Assembly (NCBI GenBank): GCA_947165895.1
Contig: CAMVCB010000009.1
Span: 1-64,000, forward strand
DNA: 64,000 nucleotides
Source: an uncultured Treponema sp.
Lineage (GTDB): Bacteria; Spirochaetota; Spirochaetia; Treponematales; Treponemataceae
Direction of reading: 5' to 3'
Shown here: one piece after another, positions 22,915 through 31,788 of the stretch
Layout of the letters: each line of letters starts with the position of its first letter
Numbering within the stretch: the stretch's first letter is position 1
Made by a program: the position numbers and the translations under genes
Notes under the pieces: generated by a model
Database searches by the model: none
The model's input: only the letters and a program-made list of their open reading frames with translations
Told to the model about the DNA's origin: nothing

Positions 22915-25467
22915 ATGAAAGAGAAATCGAATATCAAAATGATTTTATTTACCTTGCTTTGCCTGGCAGCCTTTTTGATGATTGGCTGTTCTGCAACTGT
23001 TACTCCAGAGAGCCCAGGAAATTCACCTGTTCAAAGCGAAATAACTTATACCGTAAATTATAAATCAGATTACGCTACAATTCCTGACTCCCTGAAAAAC
23101 GGAATCAGCGTAAAAGAAAATACGGTTTTGAACGAGTCGCAGCTTCCGGTTTTGACTGATGATAATGCAGTTTTTAAAGGCTGGTATGACGGCGAGACAA
23201 AAGCCCTTGCCGGTGAATATAAGGTCACAAAGAATGTTACACTTACTGCCTTGTGGGGCGATAAGGCGATTGTAGCCTATTCAAGTGTGTTTAGTTCAGT
23301 TCCAACGAGCTTTGAGGTAAAACTGAATCAGAAGCTTACGGCAGAAAATCTTACTGCCCTTGAATTCACTCCTTATACTTTCTTGGGATGGTTTTATTCT
23401 AAGGACGAAAATGGCAACGGAAGCGGTACTCAGGCAAAAGCAGATGATGTAATAAAAGCTGATATTACCCTCTATGCAAAATGGAAGACGGCGACAATTA
23501 GTTTTGAAACCGCTCATGGAAGCGCTGCTTCTCTTATAAAATATTCCGGCTCAAAAATTATAGCTGCTGAAATTCCTGTGCTTGAGGAAGCAGGGTACAC
23601 CTTTGGCGGCTGGTTTAACGGAGAAAATAAACTTGCCGCAGATTATGTAGTGAAGGAGGATGCAGCTTTTACTGCAAAATGGACTGCAAACTCATACACT
23701 GTTACCTTTGACAAAAATGCCTCTGATGCAAGCGGAAGCATGGACGTTCAGAGCTTTACTTTTGCAAATCCCGCCTCCCTTACAGCTAATGCTTTTGCAA
23801 GAAGCTGCTATACTTTCTTAGGCTGGGCTTTGGAAAGCAATGCATCAAGTGCCGCTTATTCAGACGGCGAGACTTTTTCTGTTCCTGCCAAAAACATAAC
23901 TCTTTATGCCGTATGGAAGGCAAATGAATATACAATTACGTTTGATAAAAACGCCAGCGGTGCAGCAGGAACAATGGAAAGCCAGACCGTAACCTTTGGC
24001 AAAACAGAAAAGCTAAAGGCAAATACCTTTATCTACAATGGCTACCGTCTTGCAAGCTGGAATACAAGTGCAGACGGAAGCGGGTCTTCTTATTCTGATG
24101 GCGGAGATTTTGCTGTAAACGAGGCTCGCAATATAACTCTTTATGCCCAATGGGTAGAGGCTGACCGCTGTATAATTACATATCAGAATACACGGGGAGC
24201 AAGTAATTCAAATCCAACAACATACCGCGAAACTGTTGGCCTTGCACTTTCTGATTTGTCTTTGACCGGCTATATTTTTGACGGCTGGTATGATTCAAAA
24301 GATTCTGCCGGCAACGGAAGCGGAAACAAAATTACCGGCTGGGTTGCAAATGAAAAATCTGGCGATATTACCCTTTATGCTGCATGGTCTCCAGCGACAA
24401 ACACCGCTTATAAAGTTGAGCACTATCAGGAAAATGCAGATGATGACGAATTTACATTAAAAGAAACAGAAAATCTTACTGGTACAACAGATTCTGCAAC
24501 AACAGCCACTGCAAAGAATTATGAAAACTTTACAGCCCAAGCCTTTAGTCAGAATACAATTGCCCCAGACGGAAGCAGCCTTGTAAAGATTTACTACAAG
24601 AGAAATCTTGTTACAATGACATTTAATCTTGCAGGCGGAAAAATTGGGGAAGAAACAAGTAAGACTTTAACTGGAAAATATGGAGCCTCTTACACAATCA
24701 CATCTCCTGCAAAAATAGGTTACACATTTGCTTCTTGGTCTCCGGCCCTTCCTTCAAAAATGGAAAATGGCACATTTACCGCAAGCTATACGCCAAATAT
24801 AGATACTGTCTACAAGGTTTATCACTATCAGCAGAACGCAGATGATGACGGCTACACACTTAAAGATACGGACAATATGACTGGAACAACTACAGAACAG
24901 ACCGCAGCCGCTGCAAAGGCTTACGAGCACTTTACGGCGGGAAGGGTAAACCAGACTGCAATCGCCGCAGACGGAAGTACGGAAATCAAGATTTACTATG
25001 ACCGCGAAAAAATTACATTTACATTAGAGCTTGACGGCGGAAGCCTTGACGGAAAAACCGGCCTCGTAACCATAACTGGAAAATATGGTCAAACAGTTAT
25101 TTTGAACAGCCCTGAAAAAGAAGGCTACAGCTTTGAAGGCTGGAACACATCTGGCGGTACAATTGCGCAAGTCTTTGACGCAGACACAACTTACACTGCA
25201 AAGTGGACAGCCGCTAAAGGCATTACAATCACTGTGAATGAGGCAGACATTACAGTAACAAAAGCTCAGAACGGCAGCACCATAACCTTTACCGCAGAAG
25301 AATGTGACTCATACAGCTGGTTCCTGGATGATAAAGTGATTGCAGCAAGTCAAAGCTGTGCCATCGACACTTCAACTTTGACAAGAGGAACATACACGCT
25401 CGCTCTTGAAGCAGAAAAAGGCGGCCGCTGGTATTCATACTTTGCGCAGATTAAGGTAACAGAATAA
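22915..25467 (+). CDS. InlB B-repeat (Listeria-Bacteroides repeat) lipoprotein
   Basis: The 850-residue precursor has lipobox LMIGC. It is then made of about ten B-repeats of roughly 70 residues, each with YTVTFDKN-like starts, a YTFLGWALES-like middle and NITLYAVW-like ends; other units carry YKVEHYQENADDDEFTLKE (MucBP-like). The last 80 residues (ITVTKAQNGSTITFTAEECD) form a different Ig-like cap. It is a long, probably surface-exposed adhesin-type stalk. The ATG at 22915 follows GGAG. The next lipoprotein follows after 12 bp, so they form one operon. Confidence 0.87.
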   Translation: MKEKSNIKMILFTLLCLAAFLMIGCSATVTPESPGNSPVQSEITYTVNYKSDYATIPDSLKNGISVKENTVLNESQLPVLTDDNAVFKGWYDGETKALAGEYKVTKNVTLTALWGDKAIVAYSSVFSSVPTSFEVKLNQKLTAENLTALEFTPYTFLGWFYSKDENGNGSGTQAKADDVIKADITLYAKWKTATISFETAHGSAASLIKYSGSKIIAAEIPVLEEAGYTFGGWFNGENKLAADYVVKEDAAFTAKWTANSYTVTFDKNASDASGSMDVQSFTFANPASLTANAFARSCYTFLGWALESNASSAAYSDGETFSVPAKNITLYAVWKANEYTITFDKNASGAAGTMESQTVTFGKTEKLKANTFIYNGYRLASWNTSADGSGSSYSDGGDFAVNEARNITLYAQWVEADRCIITYQNTRGASNSNPTTYRETVGLALSDLSLTGYIFDGWYDSKDSAGNGSGNKITGWVANEKSGDITLYAAWSPATNTAYKVEHYQENADDDEFTLKETENLTGTTDSATTATAKNYENFTAQAFSQNTIAPDGSSLVKIYYKRNLVTMTFNLAGGKIGEETSKTLTGKYGASYTITSPAKIGYTFASWSPALPSKMENGTFTASYTPNIDTVYKVYHYQQNADDDGYTLKDTDNMTGTTTEQTAAAAKAYEHFTAGRVNQTAIAADGSTEIKIYYDREKITFTLELDGGSLDGKTGLVTITGKYGQTVILNSPEKEGYSFEGWNTSGGTIAQVFDADTTYTAKWTAAKGITITVNEADITVTKAQNGSTITFTAEECDSYSWFLDDKVIAASQSCAIDTSTLTRGTYTLALEAEKGGRWYSYFAQIKVTE

Positions 25468-25479
25468 CGGAGGAATAAA

Positions 25480-27270
25480 ATGAAGAGACTTTCAAAACTT
25501 TTTTCATATACGGTAATTGCAATTTTTATTGGAACTCTTTTTTCCTGCTCAAATCTTTTGGAGCAGAATCCAAATGAATTGCAGGCAAACCTTCAGGAAG
25601 GGACAGCATACCTGAAGGTGTCAGTAGGAAGCAAGACCTCACGAACTGTTATGTCTGGAGCAGACGAGGCCAATTTTACAAATCTTGTTCTAAAGGGTAC
25701 AAAATCCGGCGGCAGTGAGGAGACACTTGGATCATGGGAAAATTTAAGTGCAATGCAAAATGCGGCAATCCCTGTAACGAGTGGCAGCTGGACATTTACC
25801 CTTACTGCAAAAAACGGCGGAACAAGTTTAAGCGGAAGTTTGCAGAAAGAAATCACCCTTGGCGAAAACTCTCTTTCCTTTAATCTTTCTATAAGCAATA
25901 TTGGAAATGGGGTCGGAAGCTTTAGCATCACACTTAATTTTGCAGAAGCCGAAAATGCCGGCAGGGTTACAAAAGTCCTTGCCACTTTGGAAAACATAGA
26001 CGGAACTGTTGTCGCAGGATTGAACGGACAGCTCCTTACTCCTTCAGAAAATGCCGTAACCTTTAGTGCAAGCGGAATCGCTGCCGGAACTTACCGCGCA
26101 AAAGTAGTTTTCTATGGATCAGAAAACGGCACGGACTTTGAGCTTGCAACCTACCGCGAGCTTGTCCAAATTTCAAGCGGCCTTGCTTCCACTGCAACCC
26201 GCGCAATAGAAAGCTTTGACTCGCTTTACACAATCACCTACAACTTAAACGGCGGCATTTTTGCAGAAGGATCTGTCTTACAGGAAAGCGTAACAAGAAA
26301 ATCAGAAGCAATCACACTGCCAAGCCTTACCCGCGACTATTACACCTTTGACGGCTGGTACACCACAGACAACTTTGCCGACGGCACACAGGTTACAAGG
26401 CTTGAAAACTTTGCGGCAAATGTAAATGTCTATGCCAAGTTCACACCGATTACATATACAATTACTTATGTTTTGAATGGGGGAACAAATGCGGATGGAG
26501 CGGTTACGACATATACAATGGATGACGATATAAAACTTCCAACTCCAACAAAAGCAGAATCAGCATTTAAAGGCTGGTACACAGTGGAAGATTTTTCTGA
26601 TTCAAAATTAACAGGTTGGAGCAAAGGAAAACTGCATGAAGATATTACACTTTATGCAAGGTGGAATATGTATATTGAGGTCAAGAGTGGACTTGCTGCA
26701 TCTGAGATTAAGAAAATTACTAGTAATACAACCATTAAAGTGAAAAAAGATAAAAGTAATAATAAGGATACTGTATATATACCTAGTCTTAGCAATGCAT
26801 TAAAGGAACTTTTAAAAACGAACAGTGATGTTTTAGTGACGCTTGATATTTCAGAATTTAATAATATTGTGATGGATGAAAATGATAAAAAATTTTCTGG
26901 TTGCGCAAACCTTGAAGAAATTATTTTCCCTAATAGCGTTAATAAGTTTGATACACTCCCTAGTTTTGCAGGGTGTACAAGACTTGAAAGCATTACGATT
27001 CCTTCTTATGGTATAAAAACTATTTCCGAAAGATGCTTTTATAACTGCACATCCCTTAAAAATGTAATAATTGGCAGTGATGTAACAACCATAAAAAAAT
27101 ATGCCTTTGCGGATTGCCCTTCGATTGAAAGCATAGTATTCATGTCTCCAGACGGATGGAAGTTAAAAGGAATATCTGTTGGAGGTGGTTCACTAACTAT
27201 GAATGACCCAACAGGAAAGAATATACAATTCTTAACTGGTTTTAGGGCCCAGTATGAATGGTATTACTAA
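25480..27270 (+). CDS. Lipoprotein with B-repeats and BspA-type leucine-rich repeats
   Basis: The 596-residue precursor has lipobox LFSC and an N-terminal beta domain to about residue 245. Two B-repeats follow (YTITYNLNGGIFAEG...YYTFDGWYTTDNF and YTITYVLNGGTNADG...AFKGWYTVEDF). The C-terminal 190 residues are LRR_5/BspA-type (LEEIIFPNSVNKF, CTRLESITIPSYGIKTISERCF, CTSLKNVIIGSDV). GGAGG precedes the ATG. The DNA from about 26640 on is visibly more AT-rich than the first part, suggesting domain swapping by recombination. Confidence 0.87.
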   Translation: MKRLSKLFSYTVIAIFIGTLFSCSNLLEQNPNELQANLQEGTAYLKVSVGSKTSRTVMSGADEANFTNLVLKGTKSGGSEETLGSWENLSAMQNAAIPVTSGSWTFTLTAKNGGTSLSGSLQKEITLGENSLSFNLSISNIGNGVGSFSITLNFAEAENAGRVTKVLATLENIDGTVVAGLNGQLLTPSENAVTFSASGIAAGTYRAKVVFYGSENGTDFELATYRELVQISSGLASTATRAIESFDSLYTITYNLNGGIFAEGSVLQESVTRKSEAITLPSLTRDYYTFDGWYTTDNFADGTQVTRLENFAANVNVYAKFTPITYTITYVLNGGTNADGAVTTYTMDDDIKLPTPTKAESAFKGWYTVEDFSDSKLTGWSKGKLHEDITLYARWNMYIEVKSGLAASEIKKITSNTTIKVKKDKSNNKDTVYIPSLSNALKELLKTNSDVLVTLDISEFNNIVMDENDKKFSGCANLEEIIFPNSVNKFDTLPSFAGCTRLESITIPSYGIKTISERCFYNCTSLKNVIIGSDVTTIKKYAFADCPSIESIVFMSPDGWKLKGISVGGGSLTMNDPTGKNIQFLTGFRAQYEWYY

Positions 27271-27323
27271 TAAAAGGTTGTGATAAATATACAGATAAAA
27301 AAAATATATATAGGAGTAGATCA

Positions 27324-28055
27324 ATGACAAAAGACTACAAAGCATTATGTGAAGAACTGTATGAAAAGTGGAAGGGTGACAAGAATGCGTTTTGTGATTT
27401 TAGGGGATTTCAAACAGAGTTTTTAATAGAACCCTATTATAAAGTTCAGAATGGAAAGAAAATGCTTTATGTCCTTAACAACAATCCGGGAGAAGGGCTT
27501 AGTGTTCAGCATAGGAACGGTTTATGGGGAAATGTACACGGTAAATCATACGCAGAGCTTTCCTCTACATTCATGGACTACTACGAAAAAGATTTGAAAG
27601 GCGCTGCAAAAAGCCGGTTAAATAAAATTCAGATTTTTGCCTCTCGTTTTGGTTTTGATGGCATTGAAGATGTTGAGTCATTCTTTTTGCACAGCAAGAC
27701 TTTCAACAAAAAGTCATTCCTAAAAAAAATAGATAATCCTGTCATTCAAGAATACTGTCAGGCTTTGCAAGCGTATCTAGAAAATAAATCAGTGCTTTCA
27801 ATAAATTCTGTTGGAGTAAATGAGTCAATTACAAAAGCATCTCTAAAAAAGTCTTTATGGATAATGCACATTGCTAAAATCATAAATCTTGATTTTTCAT
27901 ATGCGAGTCTTATCAAAATAACCCAAAAAGGAGACAAGGTAACTTCCGCGGCTTTAGTTGGCAAAAATAAAATAATGATTTTCACGATGGGCTCAAACAA
28001 CATGCCGAAAATTCTAGACATTGTTTTTGAAAGGATTCAAAAAGAGTTTTTGTAA
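27324..28055 (+). CDS. Protein of unknown function
   Basis: The 243-residue soluble protein has no domain that I can name. The segment KKMLYVLNNNPGEG near residue 45 resembles the NPG loop of uracil-DNA-glycosylase-fold proteins, but too little else matches to claim that fold. The C-terminal SAALVGKNKIMIFTMGSNNMPKILDIVF looks like a compact alpha/beta end. GGAG places the start at 27324. The codon use and AT content resemble the end of the preceding lipoprotein gene more than the core genes, hinting at shared acquisition. Confidence 0.6.
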   Translation: MTKDYKALCEELYEKWKGDKNAFCDFRGFQTEFLIEPYYKVQNGKKMLYVLNNNPGEGLSVQHRNGLWGNVHGKSYAELSSTFMDYYEKDLKGAAKSRLNKIQIFASRFGFDGIEDVESFFLHSKTFNKKSFLKKIDNPVIQEYCQALQAYLENKSVLSINSVGVNESITKASLKKSLWIMHIAKIINLDFSYASLIKITQKGDKVTSAALVGKNKIMIFTMGSNNMPKILDIVFERIQKEFL

Positions 28056-28135
28056 ACCAGTGGTTGTAACAGTTACCGAAGGTTCCTCTCTAACGCCCTT
28101 ATTTCAACAATTCTTCAAGACAAGCTTTTCTTTAT

Positions 28136-28255
28136 TTAGTAACGTTGTGTCACTTAACTAAACTGTATGGCATAACCGGTGACTTGTCAACACTAAAATA
28201 CGATATTAGTGACAAAAAGTTGCTTATTGCAAAAGATATTTTACTGTGTTATTCT
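28136..28255. promoter_or_regulatory. Regulatory block upstream of tetR, matching the DXS-like gene promoter
   Basis: The block keeps a leftward promoter, TTGACA (28185-28190) with 17 nt and TACAGT (28162-28167) on the minus strand, plus AGTAAC/GTCACT and TTGTCA.../...AGTGACAA repeats, as at 9216-9327. No leftward gene lies here. A rightward promoter for tetR is TTGCAA (28227-28232), 17 nt, TATTCT (28250-28255), ending six nt before the ATG. Confidence 0.72.
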
Positions 28256-28261
28256 TTAGGT

Positions 28262-28918
28262 ATGGCAGATTTAAACAGAAAAGCAGTGTTTATCCGCGCA
28301 AGAAGTGATGAACACAAAGAAGAAAGACTTTCTCAAATAAAAGAGGCAACGGCAGGACTATTTGCAAGCTGCCCTTATTCAGAAATTACCCTTACCACGA
28401 TTGCTGAAAAATTAGGCTGGTCTCGCGCAAACCTTTATAAATACGTTACAACCAAAGAAGAAATCTTTCTGGAAATCTCTGCAGAAAAAATGACGGCTTA
28501 TTACAACGCCCTGCTTTCGGCATTTCCGGAGGGCAACAATTTTACAGCAGGCGTAATTGCCGAGATTTGGGCCGGAATCGTAAACGCTAATCAGGATTAC
28601 ATGCGCTATGTTTCCTACCTCAACCCTGTTATTGAAACAAATGTTACGGTAGAGCGTCTTGCCGTTTTCAAAAAGAAATATTATGACTTGGCCTATGCCT
28701 TCCGCGACAGACTTGCGCAGATGCTGGGTATCACCCTGGACGCTGCCTACAAAATCCAGCTGGACCTATTATTTTATGCTTCTTCAAATGCAGTCTGCTG
28801 CTACAAAAATCCGCTGGTTCAGGAAGCCCTTAAGCAGATTAATATTACTCCGCCGCCAATGGACTTTTACAAGGACATGAAGGAATTTATTAAAATGCGG
28901 CTTGAGTGGAAAGAATAA
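28262..28918 (+). CDS. TetR-family transcriptional regulator
   Basis: The 218-residue protein has the TetR N-terminal helix-turn-helix (IKEATAGLFASCPYSEITLTTIAEKLGWSRANLYKYVTTKEEIFLEI) and an all-helical effector domain typical of the family. An upstream in-frame start at 28145 would run through the regulatory block and is rejected. There is no Shine-Dalgarno site; the ATG lies six nt after a -10 box. The shared operator block argues that it represses itself and the DXS-like gene 19 kb away. Confidence 0.85.
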   Translation: MADLNRKAVFIRARSDEHKEERLSQIKEATAGLFASCPYSEITLTTIAEKLGWSRANLYKYVTTKEEIFLEISAEKMTAYYNALLSAFPEGNNFTAGVIAEIWAGIVNANQDYMRYVSYLNPVIETNVTVERLAVFKKKYYDLAYAFRDRLAQMLGITLDAAYKIQLDLLFYASSNAVCCYKNPLVQEALKQINITPPPMDFYKDMKEFIKMRLEWKE

Positions 28919-29028
28919 GAGTTGCAAAAGGTGCAGAGGCTGCCGAAGCTAATCATCGGTTCTCCAAATTATCTTTCTGAATTGACCGCTTCTTTCCGTG
29001 CTTTGTATGAAAGACTGATTTTTCAGAA

Positions 29029-29083
29029 TTTACAAACAATTTACAAAAATTAACTGTAATTTTTAATTTCTTACAGTTATAGT
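29029..29083 (+). promoter_or_regulatory. Pho-box-like direct repeats and -10 of the transporter-regulator gene
   Basis: TTTACA at 29029-29034 and again at 29040-29045 are spaced exactly 11 bp, followed by TTAACT at 29050-29055. The spacing and TT(A/T)ACA core match PhoP-type binding boxes. No good -35 box precedes TATAGT (29078-29083), as expected for an activator-dependent promoter. The ATG follows six nt after the -10. Confidence 0.6.
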
Positions 29084-29089
29084 AAAAAT

Positions 29090-31063
29090 ATGATAACTGT
29101 ATTAAGCCAGATTCTAGGATTTACTGGTTCTCTCTGCCTGCTGCTTTTTGGAATGGAGATGCTTTCGAACGGTATTCAAAAGGGAGCAGGAAACAGCCTG
29201 CAATCTCTGCTTCATAAGATTTCCGGGAACAGATTTACGGCTGTGCTTACAGGGCTTGCGGTTACGGCAATCATTCAGTCTTCCGGCGCAACTACTGTAA
29301 TGGTGGTGAGTTTTGTAAATGCCGAGATTATAAGCCTTACTCAGGCCATTGGAATTATTTTTGGTGCAAATATCGGAACCACAGTTACAGCCTGGATTGT
29401 TTCACTTTTTGGTTTTTCCTTCAGTATGGAAGCGGCGGCTATTCCTTTGTTCGGCTTTGGATTTATCCTTAAATATTTTAAGAAGTTTAAGATTCATAAT
29501 TTTGCTGATTGTTTTATGGGCTTTGCACTTTTATTTATGGCACTGGGACTTCTTAAAACTTCCATGAATTTAAAACCTGAGTCCGTCAGCTTTTTACAGA
29601 AATTTCAGGATCTGAATTTTACAGGTCTTCTGCTTGGAGTTTTGATTGGAACTGTCTTTACGGCCCTGATTCATTCTTCATCTGCTACAACAGCGATTGT
29701 GCTTACAATGTCGGCAAACGGTTCTCTGCCCTGGGAGCTTGGAGCCGCAATGGTTTTAGGAAGCAACATCGGTTCTACAGTGGACGCGGTTATGTCATCC
29801 TTTGGCGCAAGCGTGAATGCAAAACGCACGGCAGCCGTTCACGTGGCCTTTAATGTGACGGGAACTTTTTTAGCCCTGCTTTTCTTCCAGCCGTTTTTAA
29901 ATCTTATTGATTTTATTGTTCCCGGTCAGCCTACACAGAATATCACAACTCATATTGCCATGCTTCATACTGTCTTTAATATTTCTGCCACAATCCTTTT
30001 CCTTCCTTTTGTAAAGCAGATTGCTTCCATTACAGAAAAAGTGATTCAAGAAAGCCAGAAAGAAAAAGATGCTCATTATAAAATCCCAATCATCCTGCCA
30101 AAAAATCATGTCAGCACAGATTTGTACACTTTTCAGGTTCAAAAAGAAATTACCAAAATGGCTGCCCGCGTAATGGAGATGATGGATTATCTGAATCAGG
30201 GGCTTAATCAAAATAAAGGACTTGATAGTTTAATAGAAGAAATTAATGCTCAGGAAGAATATGTTGATGAAATGAATCACGAAATTTCCTGGTTCCTCCA
30301 GAAATGTTCCCGTCTTCCAACTGCAAATCATAATGACCGGAACAATTATGCCAGCATGATTTCTGTAATTCAGAATCTTGAAGATTTGAGTGATGAATGC
30401 TGTTCAATGATGCATTCACTGTGCAAGTTCAAAAAGGAAGGGGAGACAGAATCCCTCAGAAATCAGACAGATGAAGTGATTGAATATTTTAATCAGGTAT
30501 ATATTTTTTATGAACAGACCTGTACTTACATCGCCCTTGGTCTTTCTGAAATTGATAAGGTTCTTCTGTCTGATGTGGAAGACAAAATCGACAGGACTAA
30601 GAGGGAACTTAAAAAAGCCAGCCGAAAGCGAATTGAAAACGGCAGCAATGTAAAGGCAGAGCTTAATTACATGGATTTAGTCCGCAAAATTGAAAAAGCC
30701 GGCGACTGCATTTTTGGAGTAATTCAGGCAATCCAGCCAAACCCGGGTGACTCAGTTCTTGCTGATGGTTCTGAAAAAAATCTGATCAGCGCACAGAATG
30801 TAATTATCAATACAAAAAGCAGAAAGGCCTTTGTTTCGGGAAAAGAGATTCAGCTTGCAGTAAAGGAATATGAACTGCTGGCCCTTCTTATGGAAAATAA
30901 AGGACAGGTTGTTACCCGCGAGCATATTCTGGAAGCTGTATGGAATTATGATAAAGAAATAGAAAGCCGTACTCTGGATGTTCATATCGGGCTTTTGCGT
31001 CAGAAATTAAATAACCAGAAGCTGATTGAGACTGTACGCGGAGTGGGCTACAGAATTTCGTAA
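29090..31063 (+). CDS. Na/Pi cotransporter fused to PhoU-like and OmpR/PhoB winged-helix domains
   Basis: The 657-residue single frame has three parts. Residues 1-310 are the Na/Pi symporter domain with two inverted repeats, each carrying the substrate motif (AIIQSSGATTVMVV near 62; ALIHSSSATTAIVL near 190). Residues about 345-545 are PhoU-like helices. Residues 564-657 form an OmpR/PhoB effector domain: NTKSRKAFVSGKEIQLAVKE, ELLALLMENKGQVVTREHIL, SRTLDVHIGLLRQKL and VRGVGYRIS. The first two parts together are a known transporter type. The DNA-binding tail is not usual and makes this a candidate membrane-bound phosphate sensor-regulator. There is no Shine-Dalgarno site and the transcript is probably leaderless. 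Confidence 0.9.
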   Translation: MITVLSQILGFTGSLCLLLFGMEMLSNGIQKGAGNSLQSLLHKISGNRFTAVLTGLAVTAIIQSSGATTVMVVSFVNAEIISLTQAIGIIFGANIGTTVTAWIVSLFGFSFSMEAAAIPLFGFGFILKYFKKFKIHNFADCFMGFALLFMALGLLKTSMNLKPESVSFLQKFQDLNFTGLLLGVLIGTVFTALIHSSSATTAIVLTMSANGSLPWELGAAMVLGSNIGSTVDAVMSSFGASVNAKRTAAVHVAFNVTGTFLALLFFQPFLNLIDFIVPGQPTQNITTHIAMLHTVFNISATILFLPFVKQIASITEKVIQESQKEKDAHYKIPIILPKNHVSTDLYTFQVQKEITKMAARVMEMMDYLNQGLNQNKGLDSLIEEINAQEEYVDEMNHEISWFLQKCSRLPTANHNDRNNYASMISVIQNLEDLSDECCSMMHSLCKFKKEGETESLRNQTDEVIEYFNQVYIFYEQTCTYIALGLSEIDKVLLSDVEDKIDRTKRELKKASRKRIENGSNVKAELNYMDLVRKIEKAGDCIFGVIQAIQPNPGDSVLADGSEKNLISAQNVIINTKSRKAFVSGKEIQLAVKEYELLALLMENKGQVVTREHILEAVWNYDKEIESRTLDVHIGLLRQKLNNQKLIETVRGVGYRIS

Positions 31064-31150
31064 ATAATTCTATAATATCCCTGAATTAATTCACGAAGGT
31101 TTTCAATTTCCTGGCTTTCTTGCAACCGAAGAGTTTCATTTTGGACCTCG
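31048..31150 (-). pseudogene. Remnant of a ParE/RelE-type toxin gene
   Basis: The minus strand reads ENLRELIQGYYRIIYEIL and then stops; this is the conserved end of ParE-type toxins (R-E-L, YRIIY). The N-terminal two-thirds are missing, and the frame overlaps the 3' end of the transporter gene. It is short, so chance resemblance is possible. Confidence 0.4.
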
Positions 31151-31151
31151 T

Positions 31152-31329
31152 TTATATTTCAAAATCCAGACAGGCACGGCTTGCAGAAAATGGACGAACC
31201 TTGCTGTCTGCTACGACTACGTGTTCAGGGTGCTTTGAATAGCCTTTGAGGGCTTCTTCAGATTCAAAAGTGGAATCCAGCATCAGGTCTGCAGTAGAAG
31301 AGGCGAGGCGGCCACTTGTGTTTTACCAT
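31152..31329 (-). pseudogene. Remnant of a Dabb (stress-responsive A/B barrel) gene
   Basis: After an ATG (31329) encoding MVKHKW, the frame breaks. The second frame reads DLMLDSTFESEEALKGYSKH, followed by VVADSKVRPFSASRACLDFEI and a stop, which is the C-terminal half of a Dabb domain. The first half of the domain is deleted. Confidence 0.65.
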
Positions 31330-31344
31330 TTTTCTGTCCTTTCC

Positions 31345-31572
31345 TTAAATCCTATTACAGCCGGATTTTCTTTCTTCCGGGTGTGCTACTTCAAAGCCGC
31401 AGTTTGCTTCCATGTTCAGTTCGCGCAGTTCTTTAACCCCGTCAATATAGAGCTGATAATTGATTCCGGTGGATTCATAACCACAGCCTACATCATAATC
31501 GTCGCCCAGTGATTCACGGACAATCTGTTCACGCTGCTCGCGGGTTGTGTCTTTTATCAAAATACTTGCCAT
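31345..31572 (-). CDS. Small conserved protein of unknown function (copy 1 of 3)
   Basis: The 75-residue protein starts MASILIKDTTREQREQIVRE and contains CGYESTGINYQLYIDGVKEL. It shares ILIKDTT, EREKIV-like helix, GI(N/D)YQ and YIDG with the proteins at 43983-44183 and 33083-33208. The C-terminus (CGFEVAHPEERKSGCNRI) differs from copy 3 and may be altered. Cys residues around the centre suggest metal or redox chemistry, but no function is known to me. Confidence 0.6.
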   Translation of the reverse strand: MASILIKDTTREQREQIVRESLGDDYDVGCGYESTGINYQLYIDGVKELRELNMEANCGFEVAHPEERKSGCNRI

Positions 31573-31788
31573 AGTGTTTTCCTACTGGGAAAGATTTTAT
31601 CACGAAACGGCATAAATGAGTATTATTGATGGGGTATTACACAAATATTTAAAATCTGATAATATAACCCCACTTTTCAAAGATTGCCTAATCTTATTAA
31701 GAGTGGAGTATTTCCGAACCTTTCTATGCTCATGCGCAAGGTCTTTGCGCAGTTTTAATGCAATCACATTTACATTCTGGAGTTTCGT

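Noticed and set aside
28145..28918. A longer TetR protein starting at 28145
   Set aside because: The added 39 residues are encoded by the conserved promoter/operator block.
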